From positions 1 through 21,956 of the forward strand of contig JAULBX010029467.1 in the NCBI GenBank assembly GCA_032358255.1: a stretch of DNA of 21,956 bases. The letters run 5' to 3'. The notes under the pieces were generated by a model, which saw nothing but the letters and a program-made list of their open reading frames with translations, ran no database searches and was not told the origin of the DNA. Position 1 is the stretch's first letter; every line of letters starts with the position of its first letter. The position numbers and the translations under genes are program-made. Positions 8,377-18,558 of the stretch are shown in pieces. This DNA is from Heterotrichella gracilis (lineage: Eukaryota; Sar; Xanthophyceae; Tribonematales; Xanthonemataceae).

Positions 8377-11300
8377 CTGTAAACATTGTCTTAGTTAGAA
8401 GGAATTTAAACATGTGTACATCCCCAGAAAGTTGTGAACACTGAGCATGCCAAACAGTATGGGACAATTGCGCAGTGCAGTGACTGTGGACAACTGGCGA
8501 AATGCATAATAAGCTTGCAATATAATAAGAAAAGAATTTTGGCACTAAAATGTCACACTATATAAAATTGGAAAGCGCACACACAATGGCATAAATGCAG
8601 GCAGTATTCACCCAATGGGCACTTGCACGTACTTGCACTGCACGTTTGACATGCTTTTGCTGGGCCAGTCCAAAAAATAAACAAGCTGCTGCTAAAGCCG
8701 AGGCTAACGCAATATGCAATCCTGAAAAGGCATTGTTGCCGATGATACTCAGCTGAGACCACTTCAGCACATCGCCGGACATCAGTACAAGCCAAAGAAC
8801 TGCAGAGAACACCACTAATTAGCATGCAGTTACATTGAGTGTGATTGCACCAGAGTGCGCTACATTCTCAATGCAAACATCTTGCATTGACAACGGACCC
8901 AATCCAATTGCACAATCGAAAGGAAACAGTTTATTTTTTAAGACAAGCATACTTAGCGCTGGCAGTCTTGCAACCTACCTGCAAGACTGCAAGCTTGCAG
9001 GTAGTTATCCACTTGCAGCTCATATGGCTGAAACAGGAGAACAATAACTATGAAAAAGCTCATAAGCAGTTGCCCAAGAACTGCCTGAAGAGAACCCACT
9101 TCTCTTTTAGCAATAAACACTGGAATTGCGAGAGTAAGTAGCTTCCTGACCATGTCGGCAGTTTCCCAATATATCCACCTGTAACCAGAGTACAGAAAAC
9201 CAAATCTCCTGATGATCATGCGTTCCTGCAGTTGGAGATGGGGTGAGATCAACATGAAGTAATAAGTAAAAAACACCTCACAACCCGAAACAAAGACGAC
9301 CCAAAGTAGCAACACATATTTCTTTTACATGCTCTGGCACACGAGGTAAAAGGTTGCTAGGGGGGTACAGCAACGTTTTTTTCATTTTTAGAGTCTGCAA
9401 CCATTGCAATGTCTGGGATCCGCAACCAAATGCAATTCTGAGATATATTTGGTTTTTTTCATACCTTCAACCGGTGTCTTAGTTTGTATAACAGTGCTGC
9501 AAAAGACATTGGCAGTACCACAGCAAAAACAAGGAGGACGCCAATGCCTGGAGCAAGAAATCCTCGGTATTGCCTGGACAGTTCTCCATCTGCACTCACA
9601 ACCTGCGGCACACAACTTAAGCCCTGACTCCAATGCCACTTGTTTACATACTTTAGTGCATGTTTATCGAGCAATAGAGCCAGATGAGTAATCAGCCTTG
9701 TTCATGCGGCGCCGAGCAGTTTGTTCTTTAACCCCTATTCCATTTGCTGGTCCAAAGCCCTATTGCCCAGGACAAGTCAATAGTGGTCTGCGTATTGCCT
9801 GTGCATTCTGGTGCTTTTCCAACATTACATATATGCAAAAGTCAGGCAAAGCGAACTTTACCCCAATTTCAGTTGAGCGCACCAATGTGTTCCATATTTG
9901 GACCAAGGCCCATGAGTTAATGCACTGAAAACAGCACTAAGTTGTTGAAAGACAACAGGTTTACTTCACGACTTCAGACATGTAAGTAATCAGTTTTGTT
10001 TACAATACCAGGACTAGCGGTGGACGTGCTGCCTATTGCAGGGTGACTTGTCAGATGTCAATAAAATCATACATGCAACCGCAGATCCATTCGAACGGCA
10101 GTGGAGACCCACTCTTCTTACATGTTATAAATCTGCTGGCTCACCTACTGGGTGCTACATGTCACAATGCCATCAAATGGATGTCAAAGTGGATGTAAAA
10201 CCTATGCTACGTTGCATCGTGAGCTAGTATGACCATAATAGTGTGAGACTTCAAAATTTCATCACAATGAAGGTATCGTCACTTCCTACTGTTGACAAAC
10301 TTTGAAGGTTTAGGCCAAATTAAACTCAAACAAGTAACAAAAAGGACTTACCTGCACACGGAGGTCTGCTGTTAAATACGTTCCGAGGTCGAGTTTTTTT
10401 GTGCTAAACATTTGCAGTGCTGTCATGCTGCACCTTGGATACAGGAGAACTACAAGCCAAAATGCATTCTTCCAACACCTGCAGGGACCATATGTCATAA
10501 GAGACTGTGGGGGGACACCAGTCATATGTTCAGTGCCATAAGATAACTTTGCAGTGCCATAAGATAACTTTGCAGTTGCGCCAATCACTTTGCAGCAGCA
10601 CCAAGTTGTAGTACGTGCCTGCAGGATATCGAAACATTCTACCGAATAAGCTGGTTTGCTCAAGTTACCTCACTTGCAGATCTTGCAACTCAGTTACAAT
10701 TGTTTGCTTCCGTGTATCCCCTAGGTGCAAAAGTGACGTGATGCGATCCGAGCGCAGCAGCTTCTTTGCTGCCTTTGCTACCATGTACACCATTGCACAG
10801 ATTGCCATCATTGCCACTGGCAGGAGCATTGTTGATATGTATAGCCTGTAGAAGTTGTAGTTCTTCCAATAGCATTCTGGTGCTGTGCTCTGGATGCCAA
10901 CGTTTGTTATTTCCAGATAGTTGAATGTGGTAGCTGTAAAATTTGGCCACTGTATGTCATAGTTTCTAAATATGGCTAGCAGCTGCATTTACACACCATA
11001 CATTCAGAATATCAACCAGTATGTTATGTCATATGCAAGGCAATGCAAGCTACCATCGTGCTTGATACATGGATAAGTACTGGCGCAGCTGATGAGGGCA
11101 AGAATCACTATGCTTAATTCCCTCTTGCCAGTAGAAGGCAGACACAATATTTTATGGCCAGGCATGCCATAGTTAATACATGGAAACAGTGTTTCTGGTC
11201 CTGGGAAGTGAATGTCTGGTGACTCATCAGACTCTTTGAAGGGGTATATTATATCCCATTAATGGGGGAAAGGGGGGGGCACCCATTGTTGAGCAAAACA

Positions 11301-14300
11301 TATATTGCACAGTACACATCTTACGACCTTTAAGATTGGATTTTGCACCCTGTCACAACGTCGAACTTCAGTTAGTATTGCGGCTGTGTTGCAAACATAC
11401 CCAGGAACCTTTTATTTTGGCTGCCTTCTGATCAGTGTCCCAGAATAAAGTAAGTTTGTGCCTTAAAATACTACCCTTTGGAGGAAGTCTCTGGTGCGTT
11501 AAAGAGCAAAGGTCCGCCTAGGGCGGGCACCCTACCATCACATAAGCAACACCTGCGGTTCATGGATGGACAGTTTGCCATCCAACTAAATCATTCTGGT
11601 ACTTTGCGCTTCCAACCGGTTTGATACTGTGTACCGGCAGGGTCCCCCAATCGCCCCTGCAACCCAAGATCTGTCAACAATCGGTTGTCACTGGTTAAAG
11701 CCCCTGGCCAATGAAAGCCTGAGACATGGGCTGGATACGTTTTAGATGCACACAACCCTAACAATGTTGGGATCATCTTCAACTTTCAAAATTCTCGTCA
11801 CTTGCTGAAGACACATGATATACATGGTTATTATATAGTTCAACTGAATACACTTGATAAGCATTCGGCTTCACATGTTTAGAATGTTACCTTTATATCA
11901 CTAGTGGGCAACCTGCAATAGGTAATGCATGCTAAAGATGGTTTATTTCTTAGTTGAACAGGATGACTGAGTACTGCATGGGTGACCCATTCAACTGGTG
12001 AGGCCTGCTTTTAAAGAAGAAGCACCCAATGCACCACCACCACTACGCCCTCCACAAAACATTTTCTTTAAAGCTTTCACTTCAACATAAAGTAATACAG
12101 CAATTTTTGGTCTCAAATATAAAACAAAAGGTATATTGATATGTACACAATGTAGATAATAAGCTGGATCAAAATCTATGAATATGAATATATGAAACTG
12201 GTGGGGACACAATGTGATAGGCAGCATCTCGCAAGTATGGTTGACCTTGTCTTTGCCATGGATGGCATATGATGTGTGCAACATTTGGGAGGGTCTCTGA
12301 AGCTTGCGCGCTCTGGCAAGGCAGCGCACCTTCAACCTGGGAACAAAAAACGGAGGTGGCCCAACACGCACAACCATGCCCCCCAATCCATCCCACGATG
12401 GTACAACCTCACTTACACACTGGCCTCTGCCAGGCCAGTGTGCCCAGCATATGCCCCCTATTGCCACCCCTCCCTGCAGCTTTACGTGCAAACCCCATCT
12501 CAAAGTCCGCACAGCCTTGTTAACTGTCTGTCACGATAATTTTTGCATTGTAGCCCTTGGCAAATTTCAAAGACTGTCATACATTGCATGCATAGTTGTC
12601 ATGCTATTTTACACACCTTGCATTGGTTTCAATTTTGTTTTCCATGCTACCTTACACCACTTCCGCACCGATGTCACCATACACCATGCTACCTTACACC
12701 ACCTCCGTGATAACATGGAAGTTGGCTTTTTCATTGCACCATTGTATAGCAGTGCATCCTGCTGTATGAGCTGTCGCATGCCAAAATGAACGCCAGCCGT
12801 TTTACAAACTCCAAACCCAAAGCCGGAGAGAGAAGGTCTTTGTGGCCCGCTGTATAGACAGGCGTACAATACAGTGACAACATATACCATGATGATGCAG
12901 CTGCACATGCATGCAACTATGAACAGAAAATATGGTTGTTTCTTCCCAAACTACTGAAGCGATGTCGGGGAAACAGAAAGCTTTAAAACTTGGCCTTTTC
13001 TTTCATTTCTTTCATAAAAAACAAACTTCCAAACATTAAGTATAGTAAGGCTGAAACTTAGCTCGACTTTGAATTTATTTGAAAGGGGTAGTATGATACC
13101 CTTGGGGGGGATGTGTGAGAAGCATGCACAGGCAAATTTGCATGCATGCCATATTCTATCGCGCTAGCAAAAAGTTACGTATTGTATCAAATAAGGCGCA
13201 ACCCGTGGGGAATATTTGCTGTGGTCCCTTACTGCTGACTCAGCTTTGGGATTCTTAACTGGTGTTGAAGTGGCGCCTGTCTGGGCCAATTGTGGGTGGG
13301 CAAGGACTGGGCAATTTGGGCACCATTTTAAAAACGTGTTCGGATGCAGCAGCCCAAATTGACGTTCATTATGATTGAGAATAGTTCTACATCTTGCGGA
13401 GTATTGGAATAATCTTGGTCACGAATTCATACAAATATGAATGCAGTCATGATTGTCTCAAAGTCGGCTGGTAAAAAGAATCAAAATGATGGCCAAACAA
13501 CACAACATTTGTGAAAGCAAGGATATACTTTTACCACAGATACATCTGCTGCAGTAATTTCAAAAGTTTCAGAGTTTGCCGGGAATAAAGACCATGGTCT
13601 TCAGCCCCAGAATGGAAATTCACAGAGTGCCAGGATTAGGGGGTGGTTTGTGCGCAGATTTGTTCGGCACCGTCTCCCTGATACCACCCATCCCCGGAAT
13701 GGCCTACAGCGCAAAATTGCTGCAGCTGATACCCATAGTCTGCGTTTGTTCGACAATGTCCTAACAATTATTGTCGTGGAATTTTGTTTAGTGCATTGAA
13801 GTGTGAGTTGTGTGGGATTTGGTATTCTGTTTTCTGTTAGTCATGCAGATATATTTCACCGCCAGGAGTGTTTTCATGCCTTTGCCGTAGTATCAGCATC
13901 CCCGGTGCATTGTTTGTTTCCTCTGAGAGTTGATAGGGAAGTGATTAAGCAATATGATCCCTCTGGGAGCAGACCTGGGGGATACTTGAGGTGTGGTGGT
14001 GCATTGGAAGTGGCGAACTGTTGAAGTGTTGAGACAATGCCGTTTTTAAACCTCTAATTAGTACAGCTTCATCTTAGGCACAGTTTATAACAACGTTTTT
14101 CAAACCATGTAATACATCCCAGGACGTTTGCATTATGTAACCTGTTATTCCACTGAAATTCATTGTCAATATTCATGTCCACTCATGTTTGACGCCTGTA
14201 TATCAGTCTGTTATTTATATTGCACGATTGTTTCTTTGAGTACTATGCCCTAGAAGATTTGGTTCCTAAGTTAATTGGTTACTCAGTGATGAAGGTGCAG

Positions 14301-17300
14301 GGTGCCAACAGTATGCTGCCGTAAGAAATGGCACTCGTCATGCTACTTTCTTACCTGAAAATGAGACATAATGATCTTTATTTTTGCCATCACGCCTGGT
14401 GATGTGTCGTCACTTCCTCCGATGTTTTTTGCAAAAATCACTAGAAGGAATAAGCTGAACATTGTAACAGACACTGCCAGTAGCACCGTGCCTTTCCCGC
14501 GATTTCCTCCGCACGCTCTGCAAATAAGACAAAAAAAGTGTTTGGGTCACCATTAACAATTCAATCGAAAATTTGCTTGCTTTGTAACATTTAATGATGC
14601 ATGCCATCAGAAATGAAAAGGCATGCAATCAACAGTCCAAACAAAACATGGGACTGTGCCTACACTCAAACATGTAGGTAGACAGCGTTAAAGTCTCATC
14701 AAAACAGGTTGCAGGATGGCCATTGTTCCCTTCTGCCCTTGCAATGTTATTGGTTTAATCCCTTATACAACCCTGGAGCCCTGAACTCTATTCCATACAA
14801 TATTGTGTCCTGCAGGAGCCACCCTAAATTCCTGCACGGACAACCCTAATGCCTACCTAATCCTTCAAGCTTGGGGTCCGCAACCCTAAAGCCCTGCACG
14901 GTCAACCGTAATACTCTAAACTATAAACAACTTCCTCGTGTATAGTTTAGACTGTCAAGAGTTGAACAGATTGAACACTTGGAAGGGGGGTTGCAATGAG
15001 TAAGAGGAAGGCAGGGAAATGGTGTAATCACTTAAATATACAAGCATGTCATTTGAATACAAGTCTCATTTAAAGAAAGACATTCGTGTGTGTGATTACC
15101 AATACCGTACTTAAGTTTCAACTTAATCTAATGATCTGGCTTTCTAAAACAATGATGTGCCACATTTGTTTATTGGGTAGCATGCATTTCAGCTGTAAAG
15201 CCAGTAAGGGTTAATAAACTACGTTGGTAGGCCTCAATCTACAAGCTAGGGCTTGGTTTCACTGGGTGATGGTGATCAAGCTGTCATGCCGCTTTGTATC
15301 GCCATTCTCCCCAACAGTAGTATATAGAAAACTGCAATGATTTCCCTTCTTATTGTGGATAAAATCCTGGTCACCTCGGCGAAATCCTCACGCTTTTACC
15401 CAATGGCTGGGTTAACTGCTGTGCAAAGCAGGTGCAACGCAGTGTCTCCTCGAGTCTTTGACGTGCATGACAAAGCAAATACCTGCATACAGCAGTTCTT
15501 ACCGGCAGCCTGCAGCAAAGAAGAAATGCCCTGGCTGGCAGACACCACACAACGGTCCCAATGTTCCACGGGCACAAGATAAATCCCCGCCAGTCGGGCC
15601 TCCAGAGCATGATGTCGTAGACCCACATTGGTAGACGGTATACGACCCATTTGACGATCGCCAAACACCTTTGTCTACAACAAGGTTGGCACCTCCGGTG
15701 CAAACCGCACCTGGGCACAGAATGGAAGTGCTGTACATAAGAATGCGGCAAATACCCCATTTCTCGCGTATACATTGTATGGTGAGGTATTTCCAAGCGT
15801 GCCAGCAATAGTGTGCTGAAAGGAAACCACCCATGCACAACTGTTCCCACCCATATCCTGCCCAAAACACAGCGTTCGTTGCAATTCAAAAGCATGTCTG
15901 TCACGATTTCCATGACCTTAGTATCATTAGTAGATAATGTGGGCCAAGGGTGGCCTAGCTACACATATTACCTACCACGCATGATGCCGTTATTGTGCGT
16001 TCTAACATTCTTGTGAACCTGGGTTAAGTCCCTAAACATGCCCGTCCACTACAAGTAGCCCCATGGGTTTGTTTGGGTAAAACATGCCTTTTGTTATTGT
16101 TGTTTGACCCAGGTAACATGCAATTTTAATGCAATGTGCTATAACGGAGCTGCCTGGGGATTTGTACCTGGCCCTTAGATTGTAACTGGGTTTGGTGTAG
16201 GGTTGCAGGATTGACCTCACTCCACTATTTAAGGTAATGAGTTTTAAACCATAGAATGGGTCATGGTTTTTATTTAGTATGGGGATGGATTTGTTTTGGT
16301 ATAAGGGTCTTAAATGGATTTGTTTTCGTATAAGCCCCCAAAATGGGTTTGATTTGGTATAAGCACTGCACCAATGGACAAGCTTGGTATATAAACCAAT
16401 ATTTTTGGTATAAGCACAAAATTGCTATAAGGTTACAACTAAACGTAATCCCTGCCCAGCAGTTAACCCTAACCAGAATATATTCAGTACATATTCAATA
16501 CATGTACTGTAGTAGTGCCAGCAGGGTCAAATAATGTAGCATGTGCTAGCATACGTACAGGGCATACGTCTAAGTCCACATTGGTGTGTGATTTTTCAGT
16601 GCACCTCCTTTGTGTTATCCTTGCTCATCTTAGTTGCGTATTGTTAACACCAATGCCATGGTAAACATCTTCATTGTTATGTCAATATTCAATATTTTCA
16701 CTGCAGAGAGGCTTTGGTTTTTCTGCATAAAATGTTACCATAAAGTATAGGTTTGTATTTGTGTTTGGAGGAAGACAGAATCAACCTCATCACAATTTGT
16801 TTGGATACTGTACGTACTTACATGCATTCCACGAATATAGCCAGATTAGCTGTCTGTCCTACATACCTTGTGCCACCCATACCTGTAGTGGCCCTGATTA
16901 TACCATATCAGCAATGTTGCTACGGTAGATCAAGTAACGGCAGGTTAGCGCATATGGCTCTGAACCTCCGTACAGCGCGCAGCCCCTGTTTTCCCACCAA
17001 ACATAACGGCAAACATTACACACTTGGGTAATACATCGTCTGACATGTGTCAAACATGACCTAGCCATCGTACTTTGAGTTACTGAGTCTAGAATGAATA
17101 GCCTAGCAAATGCGTCTTTCTTGTCAAAATGTGTACTGAAAAATGGTCACTGCCTTGTCACCCCAAAATTTCTTTTTTAAAACCAATCCTGAAACACCTG
17201 CAGTCTGCCCAGCCGAGACTGCAAAACAGTTTAGCTGCCAGCCCTATACAGCAATGTGGACACAACCACATAATTAAGAAGCCATATCTGGACAAATATT

Positions 17301-18558
17301 GGCAAAAATTATTGAAAAACATTTGAAGTGGGTAGAATTGGTTTTTTATATAGGGTTAATGTAAAAATGTAAATTGATTTTAGGTGGCTCAAAGTCGTTT
17401 TTCTTGTCTTACCACCCCTCCCCTCCCCCCCACATCACCCCCACCCTCCTTACAACTGACATTAACACTATCCACCAGGCCACCAATGCTGGATTGGCAA
17501 GTATTTGCGTAATACACCACAGCCAATGTATTCCACAAACATGGGCTAACCTTCCCGTGGGTCTCAGTAACAGCACAGCAAAGGTAACACAAGTACCTTT
17601 ACTTTTACTCGATTAGAAGTGTATCCACGCTTTCAAGAAAACGTTTGGTGTTTTTTAGACGTCGTTTTGAGTCGTTTTGCACACTGACTTTGAGACGATT
17701 TTGACTGGTTTTTAGTTAGAACGACTTTGTCACCGAAATATGGACATTTTGGGCACTATTTTTCAAACATATTTACAATTTGATTTCGAATGCAGATCCC
17801 GAAAGTGTACACGTTTTTAAAAGTGGAGCCTGAGCACCGAAAAAAACCCAAATCGGATGGTCCTCCCCCCCCCCACCTCCCCCCCCGCCCCCCCCCCCCC
17901 CCAAATTAGCTGAGAGGGCCACTACTGTGATGTTCCACCGCTGAGACTGCCACTGCTCCAAGGCACCGGAACATTGGCTAGAAGTAATGCATGAGTACCT
18001 TGGGGGCAAGCCCTGCAGAGTTTTCCATCAAAATTGAATGTCCCCGCAGGACACATCAGACAGCCATTATTTGTTGGATTGGGCTCCTTTCCAGCTTGGC
18101 ATTGTGCTATTGAGACATTAAAGGCAACGGCTGGCAAACCAGTGCTCTGCTGCAACTGTAGTGACCTCAAGTACCAATATGATAGAGAACATGATATGTT
18201 TACTTGGTAGGTTCTCCCAATGTCACCTGCAGGATGGCAAATATTACACATTAGAAAACCTCCACCAGGAATCCCTATTATGTTCTGGTAATTTGACGAT
18301 TGACAATTTGACTTGTATTTCTTATTGGCACGGGTTTTGAGAGCAAAATCCTCTGAAAATGAGCCTCAACCACAAGACCATACCAATGATGTCCACCCGT
18401 TCGAATGCTGCCACTCCTCCATACAAGTCAACAGTGCTTCCTGATTCCCTGATGTACAGCTGCTGCCCGGGCACATTCTTAATTGAGCATTGCCCTGCCT
18501 CGTCGCTTGCAATGGAGTTATAGAAGTCAGCTACTGCTAGTGAAATGGAAGATAGATC
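8164..18558 (-). CDS. TRP-like multi-pass membrane protein with Cys-rich GCC/ephrin-receptor-like ectodomain; 10 exons, 5' partial
   Basis: Seen: ten minus-strand exons (18384-18558, 17999-18226, 15503-15710, 14355-14517, 10669-10982, 10352-10478, 9465-9602, 8979-9225, 8633-8799, 8164-8376) have GT-AG borders and matching phases throughout, totalling 1,980 nt and 659 residues plus TAA. In order: an ectodomain piece, a Cys-rich segment with CLMCPAGTF, CRACPQGAVC, GVWRS and GPLCGVC (about residues 110-205), a first membrane helix (VLLAVSVTMFSLFLLVIF), the segment KIKIIMSHFQ, then roughly seven more hydrophobic segments, and a short basic cytosolic tail ending KKKR. Known: GCC2/GCC3 or ephrin-receptor-like repeats followed by a TRP-like membrane region (ECYW, LLYP, YLTADL, FGFLY, LFQPY landmarks) form a large gene family in green algae, thought to be channels or sensors at the plasma or flagellar membrane. 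Inferred: the N-terminal ectodomain is encoded upstream and is missing here. Substrate and gating are unknown. Confidence 0.85.
8633..8799 (-). CDS. TRP-like gene, exon i: last transmembrane helices
   Basis: Acceptor GTGTTCTCTGCAG| and donor GTGCAA|GTACGT. Phase 1 in gives SLA|VLWLVLMSGDVLKW, and phase 0 out. After a short loop (SIIGNNAFSG) comes the final helix, IALASALAAACLFFGLAQQ, then a basic KHVKRAVQ that marks the cytosolic side. Confidence 0.85.
8975..9004 (-). promoter_or_regulatory. Hairpin overlapping splice donor of exon h
   Basis: CTACCTGCAAG (8975-8985) and CTTGCAGGTAG (8994-9004) are perfect complements, with an 8-nt loop. The donor GT at 8978-8977 on the minus strand lies inside the stem, so the folded pre-mRNA would pair the donor with exon sequence. 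The structure is seen; any regulatory role is inference. Confidence 0.4.
8979..9225 (-). CDS. TRP-like gene, exon h: FGFLY motif and two helices
   Basis: Acceptor CTCCAACTGCAG| (phase 0) and donor CTTGCAG|GTAGGTT (phase 1). It encodes RRFGFLYSGYRWIYWE, the helix around VRKLLTLAIPVFIA and a second helix ending in the family-typical LFQPY, then VDNYLQACSLA. The frame stays open upstream of the acceptor as retained intron, which is not used here. The donor lies inside an 11-bp hairpin stem. Confidence 0.88.
9465..9602 (-). CDS. TRP-like gene, exon g: transmembrane helix
   Basis: Acceptor TGTGCCGCAG| (phase 0) and donor GGTTGAAG|GTATGA (phase 0), 138 nt. It encodes SRQYRGFLAPG and the helix IGVLLVFAVVLPMSFAALLY, ending with the basic KLRHRLK. 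The open frame continues upstream of the acceptor, but the phase and the join YLTADLRVQ|VVSADGEL favour this border. Confidence 0.82.
10352..10478 (-). CDS. TRP-like gene, exon f: LLYP helix and YLTADL motif
   Basis: Acceptor GGTCCCTGCAG| and donor GTGTGCAG|GTAAGT, both near consensus. The 127 nt encode CWKNAFWLVVLLYPRCSM (membrane helix with the family LLYP landmark), LQMFSTKKLDLG and TYLTADLRVQ. The upstream intron is 190 nt and contains a 21-bp tandem repeat. Confidence 0.88.
10531..10592. repeat. Tandem repeat, 21-bp unit x2 plus a degenerate third, in intron e-f
   Basis: CAGTGCCATAAGATAACTTT(G) is repeated exactly at 10531-10551 and 10552-10572. CAGTTGCGCCAATCACTTTG at 10573-10592 looks like a decayed third unit. 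It lies wholly within the 190-nt intron between exons e and f. Confidence 0.88.
10669..10982 (-). CDS. TRP-like gene, exon e: ECYW motif and second helix
   Basis: Acceptor GTAAATGCAG| (phase 0). It encodes LLAIFRNYDIQWPNF, STAPECYWKNYNFY and a long helix (ISTMLLPVAMMAICAMVYMV), then a basic linker. Two donors compete: CTGCAA|GTGAGG (phase 0) and AAGTGAG|GTAACT (phase 2). The second is chosen because only it matches the phase of the next exon, giving QDLQVR|CWKNAFW. Confidence 0.88.
10983..14354 (-). other. Long intron d-e of the TRP-like gene (3.4 kb)
   Basis: Bounded by TTTTCAG|GTAAGA and GTAAATGCAG|. Its ends join two phase-0 exons that read KIKIIMSHFQ|LLAIFRNYDI, so no exon is required between them. 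It contains the 42-bp-period repeat, a 14-bp palindrome AAGACCATGGTCTT (13588-13601) and one hydrophobic open frame (12610-12950) discussed separately. Confidence 0.7.
12642..12707. repeat. Direct repeat of 24 bp, 42-bp period, in intron d-e
   Basis: CCATGCTACCTTACACCAC followed by (T/C)TCCG occurs at 12642-12665 and 12684-12707 with one difference. Confidence 0.85.
14355..14517 (-). CDS. TRP-like gene, exon d: first transmembrane helix
   Basis: Acceptor TTTTTTTGTCTTATTTGCAG| has a strong pyrimidine tract, and the donor CATTTTCAG|GTAAGA is close to consensus. Phase 2 in completes an Arg codon (GCR|ACGGN) and phase 0 out. It encodes the first membrane helix (VLLAVSVTMFSLFLLVIFAK), a short acidic loop (GGSDDTSPG) and KIKIIMSHFQ, the amphipathic piece that runs into LLAIFRNYDIQWP of the next exon. 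Confidence 0.88.
14815..14912. repeat. Degenerate repeats of CAACCCTAA...CCTGCACGG
   Basis: CACCCTAAATTCCTGCACGG, CAACCCTAATGCC, CAACCCTAAAGCCCTGCACG and CAACCGTAAT lie close together in intron c-d. The CCCTAA core is telomere-like, but the units are long and irregular. Confidence 0.55.
14915..14951. repeat. Hairpin, 11-bp perfect arms, 15-nt loop
   Basis: TCTAAACTATA (14915-14925) and TATAGTTTAGA (14941-14951) pair perfectly. It is inside intron c-d, next to the CAACCCTAA repeats. Confidence 0.75.
15503..15710 (-). CDS. TRP-like gene, exon c: Cys-rich repeat, GVWRS motif
   Basis: The acceptor is TGTGCCCAG|GTGCGG. A second AG 20 nt upstream fails the phase test, whereas this one joins the previous exon as CRACPQ|GAVCTGG in phase. 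It encodes GVWRSSNGSYTVYQC, CSGG, GTLGPLCGVCQPG and FAAGCR. These are hallmarks of the Cys-rich block that precedes the first helix in this family. The donor is CTGCCG|GTAAGAA (phase 2). Confidence 0.88.
16254..16433. repeat. Degenerate tandem array with GGTATAAG core, ~28-bp period
   Basis: Units such as ATGGATTTGTTTTGGTATAA, ATGGATTTGTTTTCGTATAA and ATGGGTTTGATTTGGTATAA follow each other with spacer changes; about six units can be traced, the outer ones poorly. It lies in intron b-c. Confidence 0.75.
17571..17930 (-). repeat. Dispersed ~370-bp G-tract repeat, copy b, in intron b-c
   Basis: Blocks GAAGTGTATCCACGCTTTC, GACGTCGTTTTGAGTCGTTT, GACTTTGAGACGATTTTGAC, CAAATCGGATGGTCC, a C-rich tract (about 17863-17902) and CCAAATTAGCTGAGAG match copies a and c. 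The end near 17530-17570 is unclear. It sits about 70 nt past the splice donor of exon b of the TRP-like gene. Confidence 0.7.
17999..18226 (-). CDS. TRP-like gene, exon b: start of Cys-rich GCC-type region
   Basis: Acceptor CATCCTGCAG| and donor CCCAAG|GTACTC give phase 1 in and phase 1 out. The exon encodes sequons NIS and NVS, the stretch VAFNVSIAQCQAGKEP, then CLMCPAGTFNFDGKLC and CRACPQ. The CxxC spacing is that of GCC2/GCC3 or ephrin-receptor-like repeats. The intron before it is only 157 nt. Confidence 0.85.
18384..18558 (-). CDS. TRP-like gene, exon a (first exon found)
   Basis: Begins after ATTGCAG, preceded by a T-rich stretch, and ends at ATTG|GTATGG (phase 0 in, phase 1 out). It encodes 58 residues including IRESGSTVDLYGG and FERVDIIG, which read as part of a secreted ectodomain ahead of the Cys-rich repeats. 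Phase 0 at its 5' end means that further coding exons must lie upstream; I could not place them. Confidence 0.75.

Larger units (their letters stand above)
15711..17998 (-). other. Long intron b-c of the TRP-like gene (2.3 kb)
   Basis: Joins CRACPQ|GAVCTGG in phase 1. It holds the GGTATAAG array and dispersed repeat copy b. No additional Cys-rich exon was seen or is needed. Confidence 0.7.

Noticed and set aside
11991..12512. 173-codon minus frame
   Set aside because: No motif or coding bias; inside intron d-e, whose flanking exons already join in phase.
12304..12789. 161-codon plus frame
   Set aside because: Opposite strand to the host gene, inside its intron, low-complexity Thr/His/Cys translation from repeated sequence, no family signal.
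14815..14912. CCCTAA-containing repeats as interstitial telomere
   Set aside because: Units are irregular and separated by CCTGCACGG-type spacers, with no uninterrupted hexamer or heptamer run.
15371..15913. 180-codon minus frame, the longest open frame in the window
   Set aside because: It is a shadow in another frame of exon c (15503-15710), which carries the clear Cys-rich motifs; its own translation has no family pattern.
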